Below, one piece after another: positions 1 to 11,142 of a stretch of 58,836 nt of DNA; position 1 is the first letter of the stretch, and every line of letters begins with the position of its first letter. The DNA is from Trichomonas tenax. Taxonomy: Eukaryota > Parabasalia > Trichomonadida > Trichomonadidae. A program made the position numbers and the translations under genes. The notes under the pieces are model-generated. The model did no database searches. It had not been told where the DNA came from and worked only from the letters and a program-made list of their open reading frames with translations. The DNA lies in the NCBI GenBank assembly GCA_023091735.1, contig JALKBU010000226.1, positions 1 to 58,836 of the forward strand, given 5' to 3'.

Positions 1-589
1 AGTATACGAGTATAATAACTGATATGCTGCTTATGATCTTCTTGATGTGATGCACTCCAAATAACACATTGGGATTCAGTCACTTTTGAGATATTAATTT
101 AGAGTGTATCTCGACAATACAGCAATACATTTTTTGTTGAATTCTTTCTATCTATTATACACACTATATAATATTCATATATCCATTCAACAGTTTGATA
201 TCCCTCTTCAAATATTGATTTGTCAAAATAATGCTTGGAAATTCACATCTTTTTTCTACATATAGAATTAAACACATTACCCGCATATTAAGCACATCCA
301 ATATTATCTGACAATACTGATTGAATCGAAGAATAACGATATGAGCCATTAGGCAGAGATCAGATAATCTTGAAAAATTGTGTTTGGAGGAATTTAAACC
401 GTTAATCATGTAATACACAACAAGCAAAAGCTATTTCCTTAATATTGCAAAATCAAGTCCGAATATCATATTATGATATCCAATATAGTTAATAAAATTC
501 ACTCAAAACTCAATAGATTCATCAGAAGAAACTGTCTATGATAATGGCTGTTTAAAAATCCCTCTAAACCTCTTCCTTCTCCAAAACTA

Positions 590-621
590 CAAACTATACC
601 AAAAATTTTTGGTATAGTTTG
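590..621. repeat. perfect 32-bp palindrome
   Basis: Two 16-bp arms (left arm CAAACTATACCAAAAA) abut with no spacer and are perfectly complementary. It could extrude as a cruciform or form a hairpin in RNA. No gene overlaps it; the next gene starts about 360 bases downstream. Confidence 0.85.
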
Positions 622-780
622 TCTTCTCCTCAATTCTTCAATTTATAAATTGTTTATGATATATATTAATAGATATCAAAACATTTGAATATACTGTTGT
701 AGATTTAATTGTTTTGGTATATTTTAGAGCTATTTTAGATAGTTTTTGATGCAATTTACATATTCTCATGTGTTTTTACG

Positions 781-810
781 GGCGCGAAAGCGCACAAAAA
801 ATGCGCGAAA
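781..810 (+). promoter_or_regulatory. pair of E2F-like sites upstream of the coiled-coil gene
   Basis: GGCGCGAAA at 781-789 and GCGCGAAA at 803-810 share orientation and sit 22 bp apart in an otherwise AT-rich spacer, about 175-200 bp before the ATG at 984. Both match the core bound by eukaryotic E2F/DP factors (TTTSSCGC, read here as its complement). A role in cell-cycle control is inference; only the sequence match is seen. Confidence 0.35.
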
Positions 811-983
811 ACTGGCATTATATTAGCTTATGATTATTTTCTATTCTAAAACGACAGGTTTTGAATTGAAAATAATCGTAAATTAATAAAATTATTGATT
901 TGACAAAAAATATATACGTGTCAAATATAAAATAACCTTTATGAAGACATGTGATATAAAAAAATCTTGAAAATAAACGGAAA

Positions 984-3900
984 ATGAACAATCATTCGCC
1001 GGAACCCAGCCAAAGTTCCGACGAAATGTCAGATAACGAGCAAGTGAATGAATTAAATTCGAATCTCATCAAAGAAAACGAGAGATTAACGCAACAAGTC
1101 GCTTCATTAAAAGTTCAACTTCGTGAAACAATCGAATTTCAAACTAAAAATGAAGAATTATATCAGAAAAACAGAGACCTACAGACAGAACTGAGGAAAT
1201 CACAGGCAACAATCGACGATCTCAATTGCAGACTTTCTATAAATCTTAAATTATTGGAAGAATCAAAGAACAAAGAGACGCAAGTTAAGCCAAAGCTTGA
1301 TTTACAGGTCGGGTCTGAAATGATTGAACGCCAAAGACGCAAATTCGCAAAACAAATCACAAAATTAAACGCGCAGATATCATCAAACCAGGAATTATAC
1401 TTACAGCAGAAACAGGAAATCAATAATCTTCACGATATTATCAACAAAATCATTACTGCCGCTGCAACAAAATATAACGTCGTTTTCAAAGATGTTGATT
1501 CATTGATTTCATTCATTGAACAGATTCCTGACAACTCAGCAATAGAAAATTCAACGACAATTCCTGAGATTGCGCCTTTATTTGACCCGAGATTGATTCG
1601 AAAAATACAAAAACTCAAGAAACAGCTGAGAAACACTCGATTTGAGAATATGGAAACGGAAGGAAAACTTAACGACATGTTTGGGCAATTCGAAGAATTC
1701 CAAAAACAAGCAAATGAAAAAATTCAAAAATTAAATAATGAATTAAATGAAACAAAACATAAAGCAAATCTCGCAGAAATCGAACATAAGCATCAACTGG
1801 ATCAAGTAAATACCGATAACGCAGCTTTAAAGACAAAACTCCAAAAATCAAACAAGAAATGCGAAGACGCAGAAAAAGAGATTTCCAAACTTCAATCAAT
1901 CGTTAAACCCAACAATGGTATACAAGAAGAACTTGATTACGTTAAGAAAGAAAATGATCAGTTAAATAATTTCATCAAGGATAGAGATTATGCTCTGGTC
2001 TCAGTCAAGGGGCAAATGGAGGTTCTCAACTCACAAATTAAGACACTCGAAACACAGTTACAAGCATCAAAGAAGAAACTAGAAAAATCACAAAAAGACG
2101 TCAGCGATATTTCAGAGACAGCAGATTCATTAGGCATCGAAAACTCTACTCTTAAGCTCCAAAAGAGTTCTCTTGAGGAGCAGATTCGTGCTAATGAAAC
2201 AAAACTTGAATCAGCGAAGAGCCAGATTCAACAAGCGCAAACAGATATTTCAGTGTTAGATGCAGACAAGAAACGTCTTTTATCGTCGATTAAAGCCCTC
2301 GAAGACAATGGTGATGAGATGAGAAAGGAACACAAGGACCTCTCTGAACAGAGGGATAAATTAGTTGCTATTGTTCAAAAACAGAATAAGGCAACATCAG
2401 CGATGGAAGAACAGTGTGAAGCACAATCAACAGAAATTAAGTTATTAAGGAACCAACTAGAAGACTTAAAGTGCAAACTCTCGAAAGAGTTGGCTAAGCC
2501 ACCTGTTGAAGCTGCTTTCCCCGTCACTGCATGGTTCACTGATGACCTGCCACGAGATCTTTGTTCAAAGATTTCTCCAATTGCAAAGAAAGATATTGAT
2601 TCGCATACGAAACTTAAATCGGTTTTGTCAACAATAACAGAATATTATAACAAAGCTTTGAAGCAGGTAGAAGACAAACTTAAAGACCAAACAGCTCAAA
2701 ACCAAAAATTACAAGAATCAACAGATAAATTCGCATCTAAAATCGGTGCTTTCTTCGGACTCGATGAGATTTCTGCAGAAACAGTTGCAAATGATCCATA
2801 TACGCTAAAAGAATTAGAAAGACAAATCACTAAGTTGCAAAATGATCATACAGAATCTAATGTTGTTAAATCACGCTTCGAAACAGAAATAAAGGAAATC
2901 AACAAGAAACTTGAAACGCAATCTGCGTCAGAAAGTTTGGAAAGAATTGATAAATTAATCGAAAAAGTCACTTCATTGCAGGATGAATTGAAGAAGGAGA
3001 AAGCGAACGCAACCAAAGCCAAGAAGCTGTTTAAGTCAATGGAAGAATCCAAGGACTCAGATATATCGAAGAAAGATAATCAAATTGCGAAACTTAATAA
3101 AAATGTCGATGATCTTAAAAACCAGAATCAAAACCTCGAAAATCAGATTTATAGGAACCAGAAGACAATCCAAGCATTGCAAAAGGCAACAGAAGAAGCT
3201 AAACAACAATATGAAGAAGAACTCGCCAAAATTAAGTTAATGCATCAAAAAGATATTCAACAAGTAACACAGAAATACGAAAACAAAGAGAAAAAAGTCT
3301 TTAATTCTGTGAATCAGAAGCAGAATGAAATCACCAGAATAAAGGAGCAGAACTCCAACTTAGAGCGCACAATAGCAGCATTGCAATCTAAGGTCGATGA
3401 AATACCAATAATGAAGAAAGCTCATGAAGAAGCATTACACAAATTAGTTGAAGAAAGCGAAAATTCAGAAAAAGAAATGCGCGAAAATTCTGAGATAGAG
3501 AAGAACGAATTGAAGAAAGCATACGAAGCAAGACTCGCTGAATCAAGGCAGCAAAGCGATGAAATCATCAAAGCTCACGAAGAGTCTTCTGGAGCACTGA
3601 AAGAAGCAACGCAAAGAATCCAAGACTTGACACAGAAATTAGTCGAGTCTGGATTGATGATCGATGATTTGAAGTCTCGCGTTGCCATCGCTAATGAGGA
3701 GTGTCAGAGGCAAATAAGAATCAACGACATGAAGACAAGAGCAACGATTCTCTCTCAAGAGATGCACTATCAAAACAGAATCGATGAAGAAAGAGCAAAC
3801 TTCAACAGAGAAAAGAGAAAGATAATTGGTTTTGTCGCTCAGCAATTCAGGAAATTCTTTGATGCACACTGTGAGCTCGATGATAACAGTCTTAGGACAA

Positions 3901-4037
3901 CGATCAATGCCGTTAAAGATGAGTTAGACAAATATTCGAAATCTGATATCACCATTCGTAAGATTTTGATGATTGGAGAAACTGATTCAGTGGAAGATGC
4001 CGTTTCAAAGCTTGTTTTGTCTATATATCAGAAATAA
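984..4037 (+). CDS. large coiled-coil protein, function unknown
   Basis: 1017 residues. Nearly all of the chain (about residues 15-540 and 590-960) is heptad-rich, charged (E, K, Q, N) coiled coil, with a non-coil break around 500-620 (PVEAAFPVTAWFTDDLPR, then FASKIGAFFGLDE). The last roughly 110 residues look like a small helical globular end (KIIGFVAQQFRKFF). There are no membrane segments or signal peptide. Similar long coiled coils serve as golgins, basal-body, spindle or attached-fibre scaffolds; the sequence does not show which. The ATG at 984 follows a stop-rich leader, and no clear TCA initiator is visible. The stop lies within TAAA, a 3'-processing signal known in trichomonads. Automated annotation might call it viral A-type inclusion or myosin-tail-like, which would reflect only coiled-coil composition. 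Confidence 0.9.
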   Translation: MNNHSPEPSQSSDEMSDNEQVNELNSNLIKENERLTQQVASLKVQLRETIEFQTKNEELYQKNRDLQTELRKSQATIDDLNCRLSINLKLLEESKNKETQVKPKLDLQVGSEMIERQRRKFAKQITKLNAQISSNQELYLQQKQEINNLHDIINKIITAAATKYNVVFKDVDSLISFIEQIPDNSAIENSTTIPEIAPLFDPRLIRKIQKLKKQLRNTRFENMETEGKLNDMFGQFEEFQKQANEKIQKLNNELNETKHKANLAEIEHKHQLDQVNTDNAALKTKLQKSNKKCEDAEKEISKLQSIVKPNNGIQEELDYVKKENDQLNNFIKDRDYALVSVKGQMEVLNSQIKTLETQLQASKKKLEKSQKDVSDISETADSLGIENSTLKLQKSSLEEQIRANETKLESAKSQIQQAQTDISVLDADKKRLLSSIKALEDNGDEMRKEHKDLSEQRDKLVAIVQKQNKATSAMEEQCEAQSTEIKLLRNQLEDLKCKLSKELAKPPVEAAFPVTAWFTDDLPRDLCSKISPIAKKDIDSHTKLKSVLSTITEYYNKALKQVEDKLKDQTAQNQKLQESTDKFASKIGAFFGLDEISAETVANDPYTLKELERQITKLQNDHTESNVVKSRFETEIKEINKKLETQSASESLERIDKLIEKVTSLQDELKKEKANATKAKKLFKSMEESKDSDISKKDNQIAKLNKNVDDLKNQNQNLENQIYRNQKTIQALQKATEEAKQQYEEELAKIKLMHQKDIQQVTQKYENKEKKVFNSVNQKQNEITRIKEQNSNLERTIAALQSKVDEIPIMKKAHEEALHKLVEESENSEKEMRENSEIEKNELKKAYEARLAESRQQSDEIIKAHEESSGALKEATQRIQDLTQKLVESGLMIDDLKSRVAIANEECQRQIRINDMKTRATILSQEMHYQNRIDEERANFNREKRKIIGFVAQQFRKFFDAHCELDDNSLRTTINAVKDELDKYSKSDITIRKILMIGETDSVEDAVSKLVLSIYQK

Positions 4038-5553
4038 AATTGTTTATTTATTTGTTTTTATAAATTCATCATTTTTTATCTCTAATGTTGAAATATATGA
4101 GAAATTATATCTTTTTAAAATGATTCACCGTGTAACACCCTTAAATAAATCATACGTAGATTAATACTATGTGATGTAATTATCCCAAGTCATAATAGTA
4201 CTTTGAAAATATAATAAAAATTAAAAAATTTAGTTTGAAAAAGATAAATAAATGTATGACTGGAAAATTCCTGAAGTACCTTTGGAAAGATTAAAGAATC
4301 CACTTTTTATCTCAGAGAATCCAGAATAGAAACCATCATTCTGAAGGAAGTCTTTTTATAGGAATTTATGTTGTGAATTAATGAAATCAATTGTATTAAT
4401 TTGATTATGAAGAAATGCAGTGTTTCTAGTATTTCCAAACCCTTGTGCATATAATTTTTTGGTTTGCAACTAGGTGACCTATATACATTTCTGGCCTCCA
4501 TATGCATATAGGTTTTATATGCACATGAAATTCATATGCATATAAGGCACATAATTGCATATTGCGTTGTTTTATGCATATACTTATTCTATGTGCTATT
4601 TGTAAATTCAGTAATAGGTATTTCTCATATTAAAAAATAGATGATATTTCATATTTAATGGTTATGGCTTTCAGGTTTTCAAGAGCAAAAGAAAAGAGGA
4701 AAAGAGGTTATAGCATAAAAAATGGTATATTCGCAGAATTAAATGATATTTTTATGTAGTACTACAATAAATAATTACAATAATGATATTTAATATTTAT
4801 TTAATTACAATAAAAACACTTTGAAATAAATAAATAATAAAAGAAGTGAAATGGCATCCTACAGTTACAAATCGGTATTAGTTTAAATTTAATTTAATTG
4901 AATTTTTGATTGATTAGATATGTGTGATTTGATGGCATAAACGACATTATTTGCTGATATAATTTGTGACTCTCTTAACCTTATTTTTATAAATCCCGCT
5001 CGGAACAATAAAAATCTTCATATCTTTGAATTGATTTATACTAATACTTTTAAACAATGATATAGTCAACAGCAACTTAGAACTGAATATTAATATTCAT
5101 TTAGTTAGACGTGATTCCCATTACCAGCATTCCTGGATATTCTGAACAATTTCAACTCTTTTTAAATAAATGCTAAAAATTCTGCTGTTCCTCAAGTATG
5201 CGGGATCACTCCAATATGGAACAACCCCACATACTTGAGCAGCAACATAATTTTTGGCATCAATACTCCAGTGATATTCTGAGAGGTGTTTTTTTTTTTT
5301 TTGATATTTTTATATACCGAATTACATGGGAGTTTATTTCAAGCACCATAGTATTTAATTAAAAGTAACATTTGATTTAGTATGATTGCTTCATTTTTCC
5401 ACAAAATGAATATTTTTTTGTTTAGGCATTCAAAATTAATTTCATCTCATTAGATGATGCAAGTAGAATATAAGGAAATAGATAGCAAAACTCCAAATAC
5501 AGTTATAAACTCGCGCATGCTATACATCGATTACATCAGAAGAATTATATGAT
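4038..5553. other. AT-rich intergenic region
   Basis: No gene recognised. The stretch contains a cluster of TATGCATA-type palindromes (4499-4582), a stem-loop (5191-5239) and a T run near 5290. Confidence 0.7.
5191..5239. repeat. stem-loop with 14-bp stem
   Basis: The left arm CTCAAGTATGCGGG (5191-5204) pairs with CCCACATACTTGAG (5226-5239) with one G-U-compatible mismatch; the loop is 21 nt. GCTG and CAGC just outside can extend the stem across a small bulge. No adjoining gene explains it; it may be a small structured RNA or a cruciform. Confidence 0.6.
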
Positions 5554-5925
5554 ATGGAAATCACTGATTATTTCAATTCTCTAAATGAAATAATTCCAAA
5601 AATTGAAAATGCACACCTACAGGAATTAGGTCAGAAAGAGCTTTGCAGCGATTTGTTTTCCGAACTTTATATTAAAAGATTGCAATATCAAAGCACGTTG
5701 CACGCAATTCCATTGGTTATATGCAAGCTAATTTCGATTTCAGATGTGAACACAGTCTATTTTCATGAGTTAGATATCATAACTCCTGCAAATGAATTAT
5801 TTATTTCATCTGAAGACGAATTGAAACATGCAGGTTTGCAAATATTCCTAGCTTTTTCAAATACATCTTCAGCAATCAATCTATTGCCTCAATTCTCAGC
5901 AAAGAATCTTCAGCAATCAAGATGA
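5554..5925 (+). CDS. hypothetical protein, possibly a gene fragment
   Basis: 123 residues from an ATG at 5554, not recognised. Composition is ordinary for a soluble protein (mixed helical pattern, acidic N-terminal half), with no signal peptide or membrane segment. No initiator is visible just before the ATG. The 3' end carries two near-identical short stretches (CTTCAGCAATCAA at about 5868 and 5910), so the end could be rearranged and the ORF could be the 5' part of a longer decayed gene. It may also be a chance ORF, though its amino-acid composition is less AT-skewed than the shadow ORFs around it. Confidence 0.35.
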   Translation: MEITDYFNSLNEIIPKIENAHLQELGQKELCSDLFSELYIKRLQYQSTLHAIPLVICKLISISDVNTVYFHELDIITPANELFISSEDELKHAGLQIFLAFSNTSSAINLLPQFSAKNLQQSR

Positions 5926-6641
5926 GGTAGTAGAAATGCGGAAGGAAAAAATAAAGGAAATTAAACTTATAAAATGGAATAAATAATTTTACTTGTCAAA
6001 TTTTACTGTTTACACGACATTATTGACATGTAAACTCGTAACTTTTCTAGAAAGTTAGAAGACTCAATCGAGATTGATTAATTTCTATGATTGCTGTATG
6101 ATATATAGCCACAGTAATATTATAACATAGTTCGTACAGCTTCCAAAAAGGTAAATATTATTGCCAAAAGATACCGAGTTAAAATGATCTAATTTTAACT
6201 ACACAAAGCTCTTAGACAGCCGATGTAATGTATGTTGTCCTAATGATGGGCGTGTAAAACAAATGACACTTAATCCTCAAAATATAGAAAGACAAAATGG
6301 ATAATCTGCTGTGTACATTCTAATATTCTCCCCGAATACTGCAATAATAACATATTCATTTTCCTATTTATAAACAATATTGGCCGGAACCGATCTTAGT
6401 GGGCAAGTGTTACTTTCCATTGGATTGTTCGTCATGATCGTCATTTCCAGCAATTCCCGGCCCCTTTGAGACGCAGGCATTCCATGTTTTCAAAGATTTT
6501 TTTCTTGGATTTTAAATTATGCGTTTAGAAAAGAGACAAAGAAGGGGAAATATCGCTGTCAAAATTTCAATAGGAGAAATAGCCAGTTATCACGGGTATT
6601 AGTGTATCTATTCGTTGTCATTCAATGGAATTTTCCAAAAT

Positions 6642-6672
<31 letters not shown>

Positions 6673-6847
6673 AACCATTCTCAGAATATAAAGTGGTCCA
6701 CGGAGTGTTAAAAATGGGGTTTTGAAGGAATAAAACAATGATTGTTTAATGCCGATTGTAAATTGAGGACTGATCGCATCTCCCATAGAATGTTTTGAGA
6801 ATCGTTTTTTGTCGCCATGGGTGACTTCATTTTTAGAGAACCTCGAC
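5926..6847. other. intergenic region upstream of the PFOR pseudogene
   Basis: No gene recognised. It holds two TGACATGTAAA-like motifs (6009-6034), a G+C-richer stretch that can close by GGCCGG/CCCGGCC pairing (6382-6462, possible structured RNA, weak), and a run of 28 A at 6642-6669. TGACTTCATTTTT just before the pseudogene ATG resembles a trichomonad initiator. Confidence 0.5.
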
Positions 6848-6902
6848 ATGCTTCGTAACTTCGGCAAGAGAGTTCTAGGCGATGGTAACACAGCTGCTGC
6901 AT

Positions 6903-6960
6903 CAGTCGCCTACCAGCTTACAGAGACATCATTCATTTACCCAATCACACAAGCTACAAC
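6903..6960 (+). repeat. 58-bp repeat within the PFOR pseudogene, copy 1 (native position)
   Basis: Encodes the N-terminal PFOR motif YQLTETSFIYPIT at its expected place. It matches 7632-7689 at 54 of 58 positions with no gap. Confidence 0.9.
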
Positions 6961-7631
6961 AATGGGTGAATTAGTTGATGCTTGGATCGCCCAGGGTCGC
7001 AAGAACATCTGGGGCAACCATGTCCACATGACAATGCTTCAGTCCGAAGGTGGTGCCGCTGCTGCAGTCCACGGTGCTACAGCCGTCGGTGCTCTTTGCG
7101 CAACATTCTCAAGGTGCTCTCCTTATGATCCCAGATATGTACAAGATCTCTGGTGAGTACTGCCCAGCCGTCTTCCACATCGCTGCTCGTTGCATTGCTA
7201 CATCCGCCCTTTCCATCTACAACGACCACGGCGATATCTACGCTTGCCGCGTAACAAGCGTCCCGATCCTCTTCTCCAATGGTGTCCAGGAGGCCCACGA
7301 TCTCGCTGCTGTCGCTCGCCTCACAGCTATCAAGACAGGCCTTCCATTCATCCACACATTCGATGGCTTCGGAACATCCAACGAAATCAACACATACGAA
7401 GAGCTCGATAACGAGACACTCTGGCTACACATCGACCAGCAGGCACTCGCCAAGTTCCGTGCTCGCTTCCTTAATCCAGAGCACCGATTCGAGCGCGGCA
7501 CAATCTGCGGCCCAGAGTACGTCTGGCAGATGCACGAGAAGCTCCGCAACGGCTACAAGAACCTTCCATACGAAGTCGAGAACATGATGAAGGCTCTCGG
7601 CGACATGACAGGCCGCTACTACAAGCCATGC

Positions 7632-7689
7632 CAGTCACCTACCAGCTTACAGAGACATCATTCATTTACCCAATCACATCAGCTACCAC
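7632..7689 (+). repeat. 58-bp repeat within the PFOR pseudogene, copy 2 (ectopic)
   Basis: Near-identical copy of 6903-6960 embedded in the middle of the gene, between the GRYYKPCQ-like segment and YAGPKNPEN, where PFOR has no such sequence. The four differences fall at the ends, as expected for template-switch insertion at microhomology or for a copy from a diverged paralogue. Confidence 0.85.
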
Positions 7690-10370
7690 ACCAGTACGCT
7701 GGTCCAAAGAATCCAGAGAACCTCATCGTCATGATGGGCTCTGGCTTCGATCCAGTCGAGGAGTACGTCACAGAGCACCCAGATGCTCACACAGGCGTCC
7801 TCAAGGTCCACCTTTACCGCCCATTCTCCATCGAGATGTTCAACAAGGCTACCCCAGCCTCCGTCAAGCGCGTTTGCGTTCTTGACAAGGTTGTCGATCC
7901 AACGGGCCCACGCGAGCCACTCTTCGAGGATGTTGCCACATCACTCATCGGCAGACATGCTGTCCAGATTGTCGGCGGCCGCTACGGTATCTCATCCCGC
8001 GACTTCGCTATAGACAATCGTCAAGAACTTCAACTCCGAGACACCAAAGGACGGCTTCACAGTCGGCCTTGTTAACCCAGAGACACAGCTCCCACTCGGC
8101 AAGCCATTCGACCACCTTCCAGAGGGCACAAAGCAGTGCATGTTCTGGGGTCTCGGCTCTGATGGTACAGTCGGCGCCAACACAAAGCAGGCTATCAAGC
8201 TCATCGTTTCCAACACAAAGCTTTACGGCCAGGCTTACTTCGCTTACGATGCCCACAAGTCCCGAGGTGTCACAACATCCCACCTTCGTTTCGGTGCCAA
8301 GCCAATCAACGCTCCATACTACGTCCAGTCCGCTGACTACATCGCTTGCCACAACCCATCATACCTCCACAAGTTCGGCATGCTCAAGCCACTCAAGAAG
8401 GGCGGCATCTTGTCAACAACTTCCCAGACAACTTAGACCTCAACAAGGACCTCCCAGCTTCAGTCCGCAAGGCTCTCGCTGAGAAGGAAGCTCGCCTCTA
8501 CACAATCGATGCTACATAGATCGCTATCGACCTCAAGCTCCCAGGCCATATCAACATGCTCATGCAGCCAGCTTTCTTCGTCCTGGCTAACGTTCTTCCA
8601 GCTGAAGGGTGCTTAGCCCTCCTCAAGAAGTCCATTGCCAAGCAGTACGCTCACAAGGGTAAGGAGGTAATCCAGAAGAACTGGGACATGGTCGATCACG
8701 CTCTCCAGGGCCTCAAGGAGTTCAAGTACGACCGCGAGGCATGGCTCAACGCTCCAGTCGAACCACTTCCACGCCACACAGTCATCCGCCACATCATCGA
8801 CATGTCCAGCCGCCAGCAGGGTGAGGACGTCTCCGTCGATGAGATGGTCGAAGTCGGCATGGTTCCAAACGGCACATCACAGTTCGAGAAACGTGACATC
8901 GCCGTCACAGTTCCAAAGTGGGATGAGAAGAAGTGTATCCAGTGTAACACATGTTCAATGGTCTGCCTACACCCCGTCATCCACCCTTTCCTTCTCACAG
9001 AGGAAGAGGCCAAGGGCAAGGAGATCAAGGACTTCAAGTTCCGCATCCAGATCACACCACTCGACTGCACGGGCTGCTCTACATGCGTCACATCCTGCCC
9101 AACACAGGCTCTCTCCATGGTCTACCGCAACCAGAAGATCGATGACGAGGAAGGCGCCAACTAGGACCGCTGCCGTGCTGCTCCAAACCGTGGCCACCTC
9201 GTTCCACCAACAAACGTCCGCAACGTCCAGTTCCGCCAGCCACTCCTTGAGTTTAACGGCGCTTGCCATGGCTGCGGTGAAACAGCCATCGATAAGCTCC
9301 TCACATAGCTCTACGGTGACCAGCTCTACCTCGCCAACGCTACAGGCTGCTCCCTCGTTTGGTCCGCTACATTCCCATTCAAAGAGCGCGGCCATGGCTC
9401 AGCTTATGCTAACTCCCTCTTCGAAGATAACGCTGAGTTCGGCTACGGTATGTTCAAGGCTATCGAAGCACGCCGCAAGATCACAAAGAAGCTTATCACA
9501 GACCTTCTTGAATCCAGCGAACTCAAGGATCTCTTCGAGCAGCTCCTCAAGGTTTGGGACAACAACAAGGAGTCCGGTGATCTCGCTTACAAGATCCAGC
9601 CTCTCCTCGCCAAGGTCCAGAACCCAACAGAGAAGATGTTCGCTCTCAAGTCCCAGGCTGATGTCCTCGCCAAGAAGGCCATCTGGACCGTCGGTGGTGA
9701 TGGCTGGGCTTACGATATCGGCTATGATGGCCTGGATCACGTCCTTGCTTCTGGTGAGAACGTCAAGGTCCTCATCTTCGATACAGAAGTTTACTCCAAC
9801 ACAGTTGGCCAGTGCCCTAAGGCTACATCCAGTGGTGCTGTTGCTAACTTCTCTGCTGCTGGTTACGCAAAGGCTACGAAGGATCTCGGTGCCATCGCTA
9901 TGACATACAAGAACATCTACGTCGCCGCTACATGACTTCTCGCTGACCCAGCTCGGTGCCTTAAGGCCGTCCAGGAGGCTAAGGAGTACAACGGCCCAGC
10001 TCTCATCATCAACTACTCCTCATGCATCAACCACGGCATCAAGAAGGGACTCGGCTCAACACCAAAGCACTGCAAGGAACTCCTTCAGTCCGGCTACCTC
10101 AACCTTTACCGCTACAACCCATCCAAGGCCAAGCCACTCACAGTCGACTCCAAGCAGCCATCCTACAACCTCGACCCACTCGTCAAGGGTGAGAACAGAT
10201 TCGCTGCTCTCCGCGATATCTATCCAAAGGAGGCCGAGACAAAGTTCCCACAGCTCGTAAACGATATGAAGTCTCGCTACGAGGGCTACAAGAAGTTGGA
10301 GAAAGTCCAGAACGCTCAGCAAGCTTTTGAATCTTTAATATCCTTAAACCTATCTGAGTTTTTCATTTAA

Positions 10371-11142
10371 AATAAATCCTAACTTTTTAAAATTAATTTT
10401 TCATTCCCAGACTTCATTATAAAAATATAATTCTCGCTCAGTCATCAAATAACATCATCAACACATTATCATCAATTCTAAATAGATATATAACACTTGA
10501 GAACACTTTCTGATATTTCCATTTTTTATGAAGATATCAGAATTGCATTATTGAGTTAAAAACGTTGATAAACCAATTGCATTGACCGCCTTGTTACTGC
10601 TGTTGATTCTTCATCAACTCAAGTTGTTTCTAGCGTTCTCAGACTTCACAAATTAACAATATTTATTTATTCTGATGAAATGTTCATTTTTCGAATCAAC
10701 GAACAATTTCTATGCATCATTTATATAACAATGCATTAAATAATTTATTGAGCTATTGTATTCTAATGTGAACAAGTTTTATATCGATGTAAAGTCTAAA
10801 ATATTTAGATATTTTTCTTCAATATTGTGTATGAGATGCAATATTACATATACGCAAGAAGCATATAAAAATATCAACTAGCACAAGATTAAAAATTGAT
10901 AACAAAGATTCATATCAAAGTCATAGACTAAAAACAAAGATATATCCAAAAATGGTACAAGGCAATATATGGATTGCAATTTTTTTTCGATACGCTACCA
11001 AGTCAAACACGTTTCTATTAGAAATAATTTTGATATATAAGTCAATATACAATTTAGAAACTGTTACTTATTGAACACGATAACAATGGACAGGGCGTTC
11101 AATCTTAGACAGTTTATTCTGCAATTCGTAATAAAAATATAA
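10371..11142. other. AT-rich intergenic region
   Basis: No gene, RNA or clear repeat recognised. It separates the PFOR pseudogene from the convergent 3' end of the TLC-domain gene. Confidence 0.7.

Larger units (their letters stand above)
1..983. other. AT-rich intergenic region
   Basis: I see no convincing gene here. The open frames are short, AT-driven and match no family I know. The stretch holds a perfect 32-bp palindrome and a short G+C-rich island with two E2F-like sites, both listed separately. Confidence 0.7.
6848..10370 (+). pseudogene. PFOR: pyruvate:ferredoxin oxidoreductase (PFOR) pseudogene
   Basis: Spans about 3.5 kb, the length of a full trichomonad PFOR (about 1160 residues), which oxidises pyruvate to acetyl-CoA and reduces ferredoxin in hydrogenosomes. 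It begins MLRNFGKRVLGDGNTAA, a typical short hydrogenosomal presequence followed by the conserved PFOR N-terminus (TETSFIYPIT, then TMGELVDAW). Later segments include the ferredoxin-type clusters CIQCNTCSMVC (about 8935-8970) and CTGCSTCVTSC (about 9067-9100) and the thiamine-pyrophosphate domain (GDGWAYDIGYDG, about 9695-9730). Reading frame changes near 7110, between 8010 and 8035, and near 8411. In-frame stops lie at 8517-8519 (TAG), 9162-9164 (TAG), 9306-9308 (TAG) and 9933-9935 (TGA). A 58-bp copy of the gene's own 5' end sits at 7632-7689. Codons are C-ending, as in highly expressed trichomonad genes, so the copy is a recently silenced duplicate rather than an ancient relic. Confidence 0.95.

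Noticed and set aside
164..427. 87-residue minus-strand ORF
   Set aside because: AT-driven, hydrophobic mixture with no domain, no initiator and no sensible codon use.
1163..1899. Minus-strand ORFs inside the coiled-coil gene
   Set aside because: Antisense shadows of a strongly biased coding sequence (Lys/Glu codons read backwards as Phe/Leu/Ser).
6382..6462. Possible structured RNA closed by GGCCGG/CCCGGCC
   Set aside because: Only one short closing stem and no match to a known RNA; left as a remark.
6642..6669. 28-A run before the PFOR pseudogene as evidence of retroposition
   Set aside because: The run is upstream, not downstream, of the gene, and promoter-like sequence is retained; more likely a simple AT tract.
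8821..9903. 360-residue plus-strand ORF inside the PFOR pseudogene
   Set aside because: Ser/Arg/Thr-rich out-of-frame reading of C-ending codons; PFOR motifs are in the other frame.
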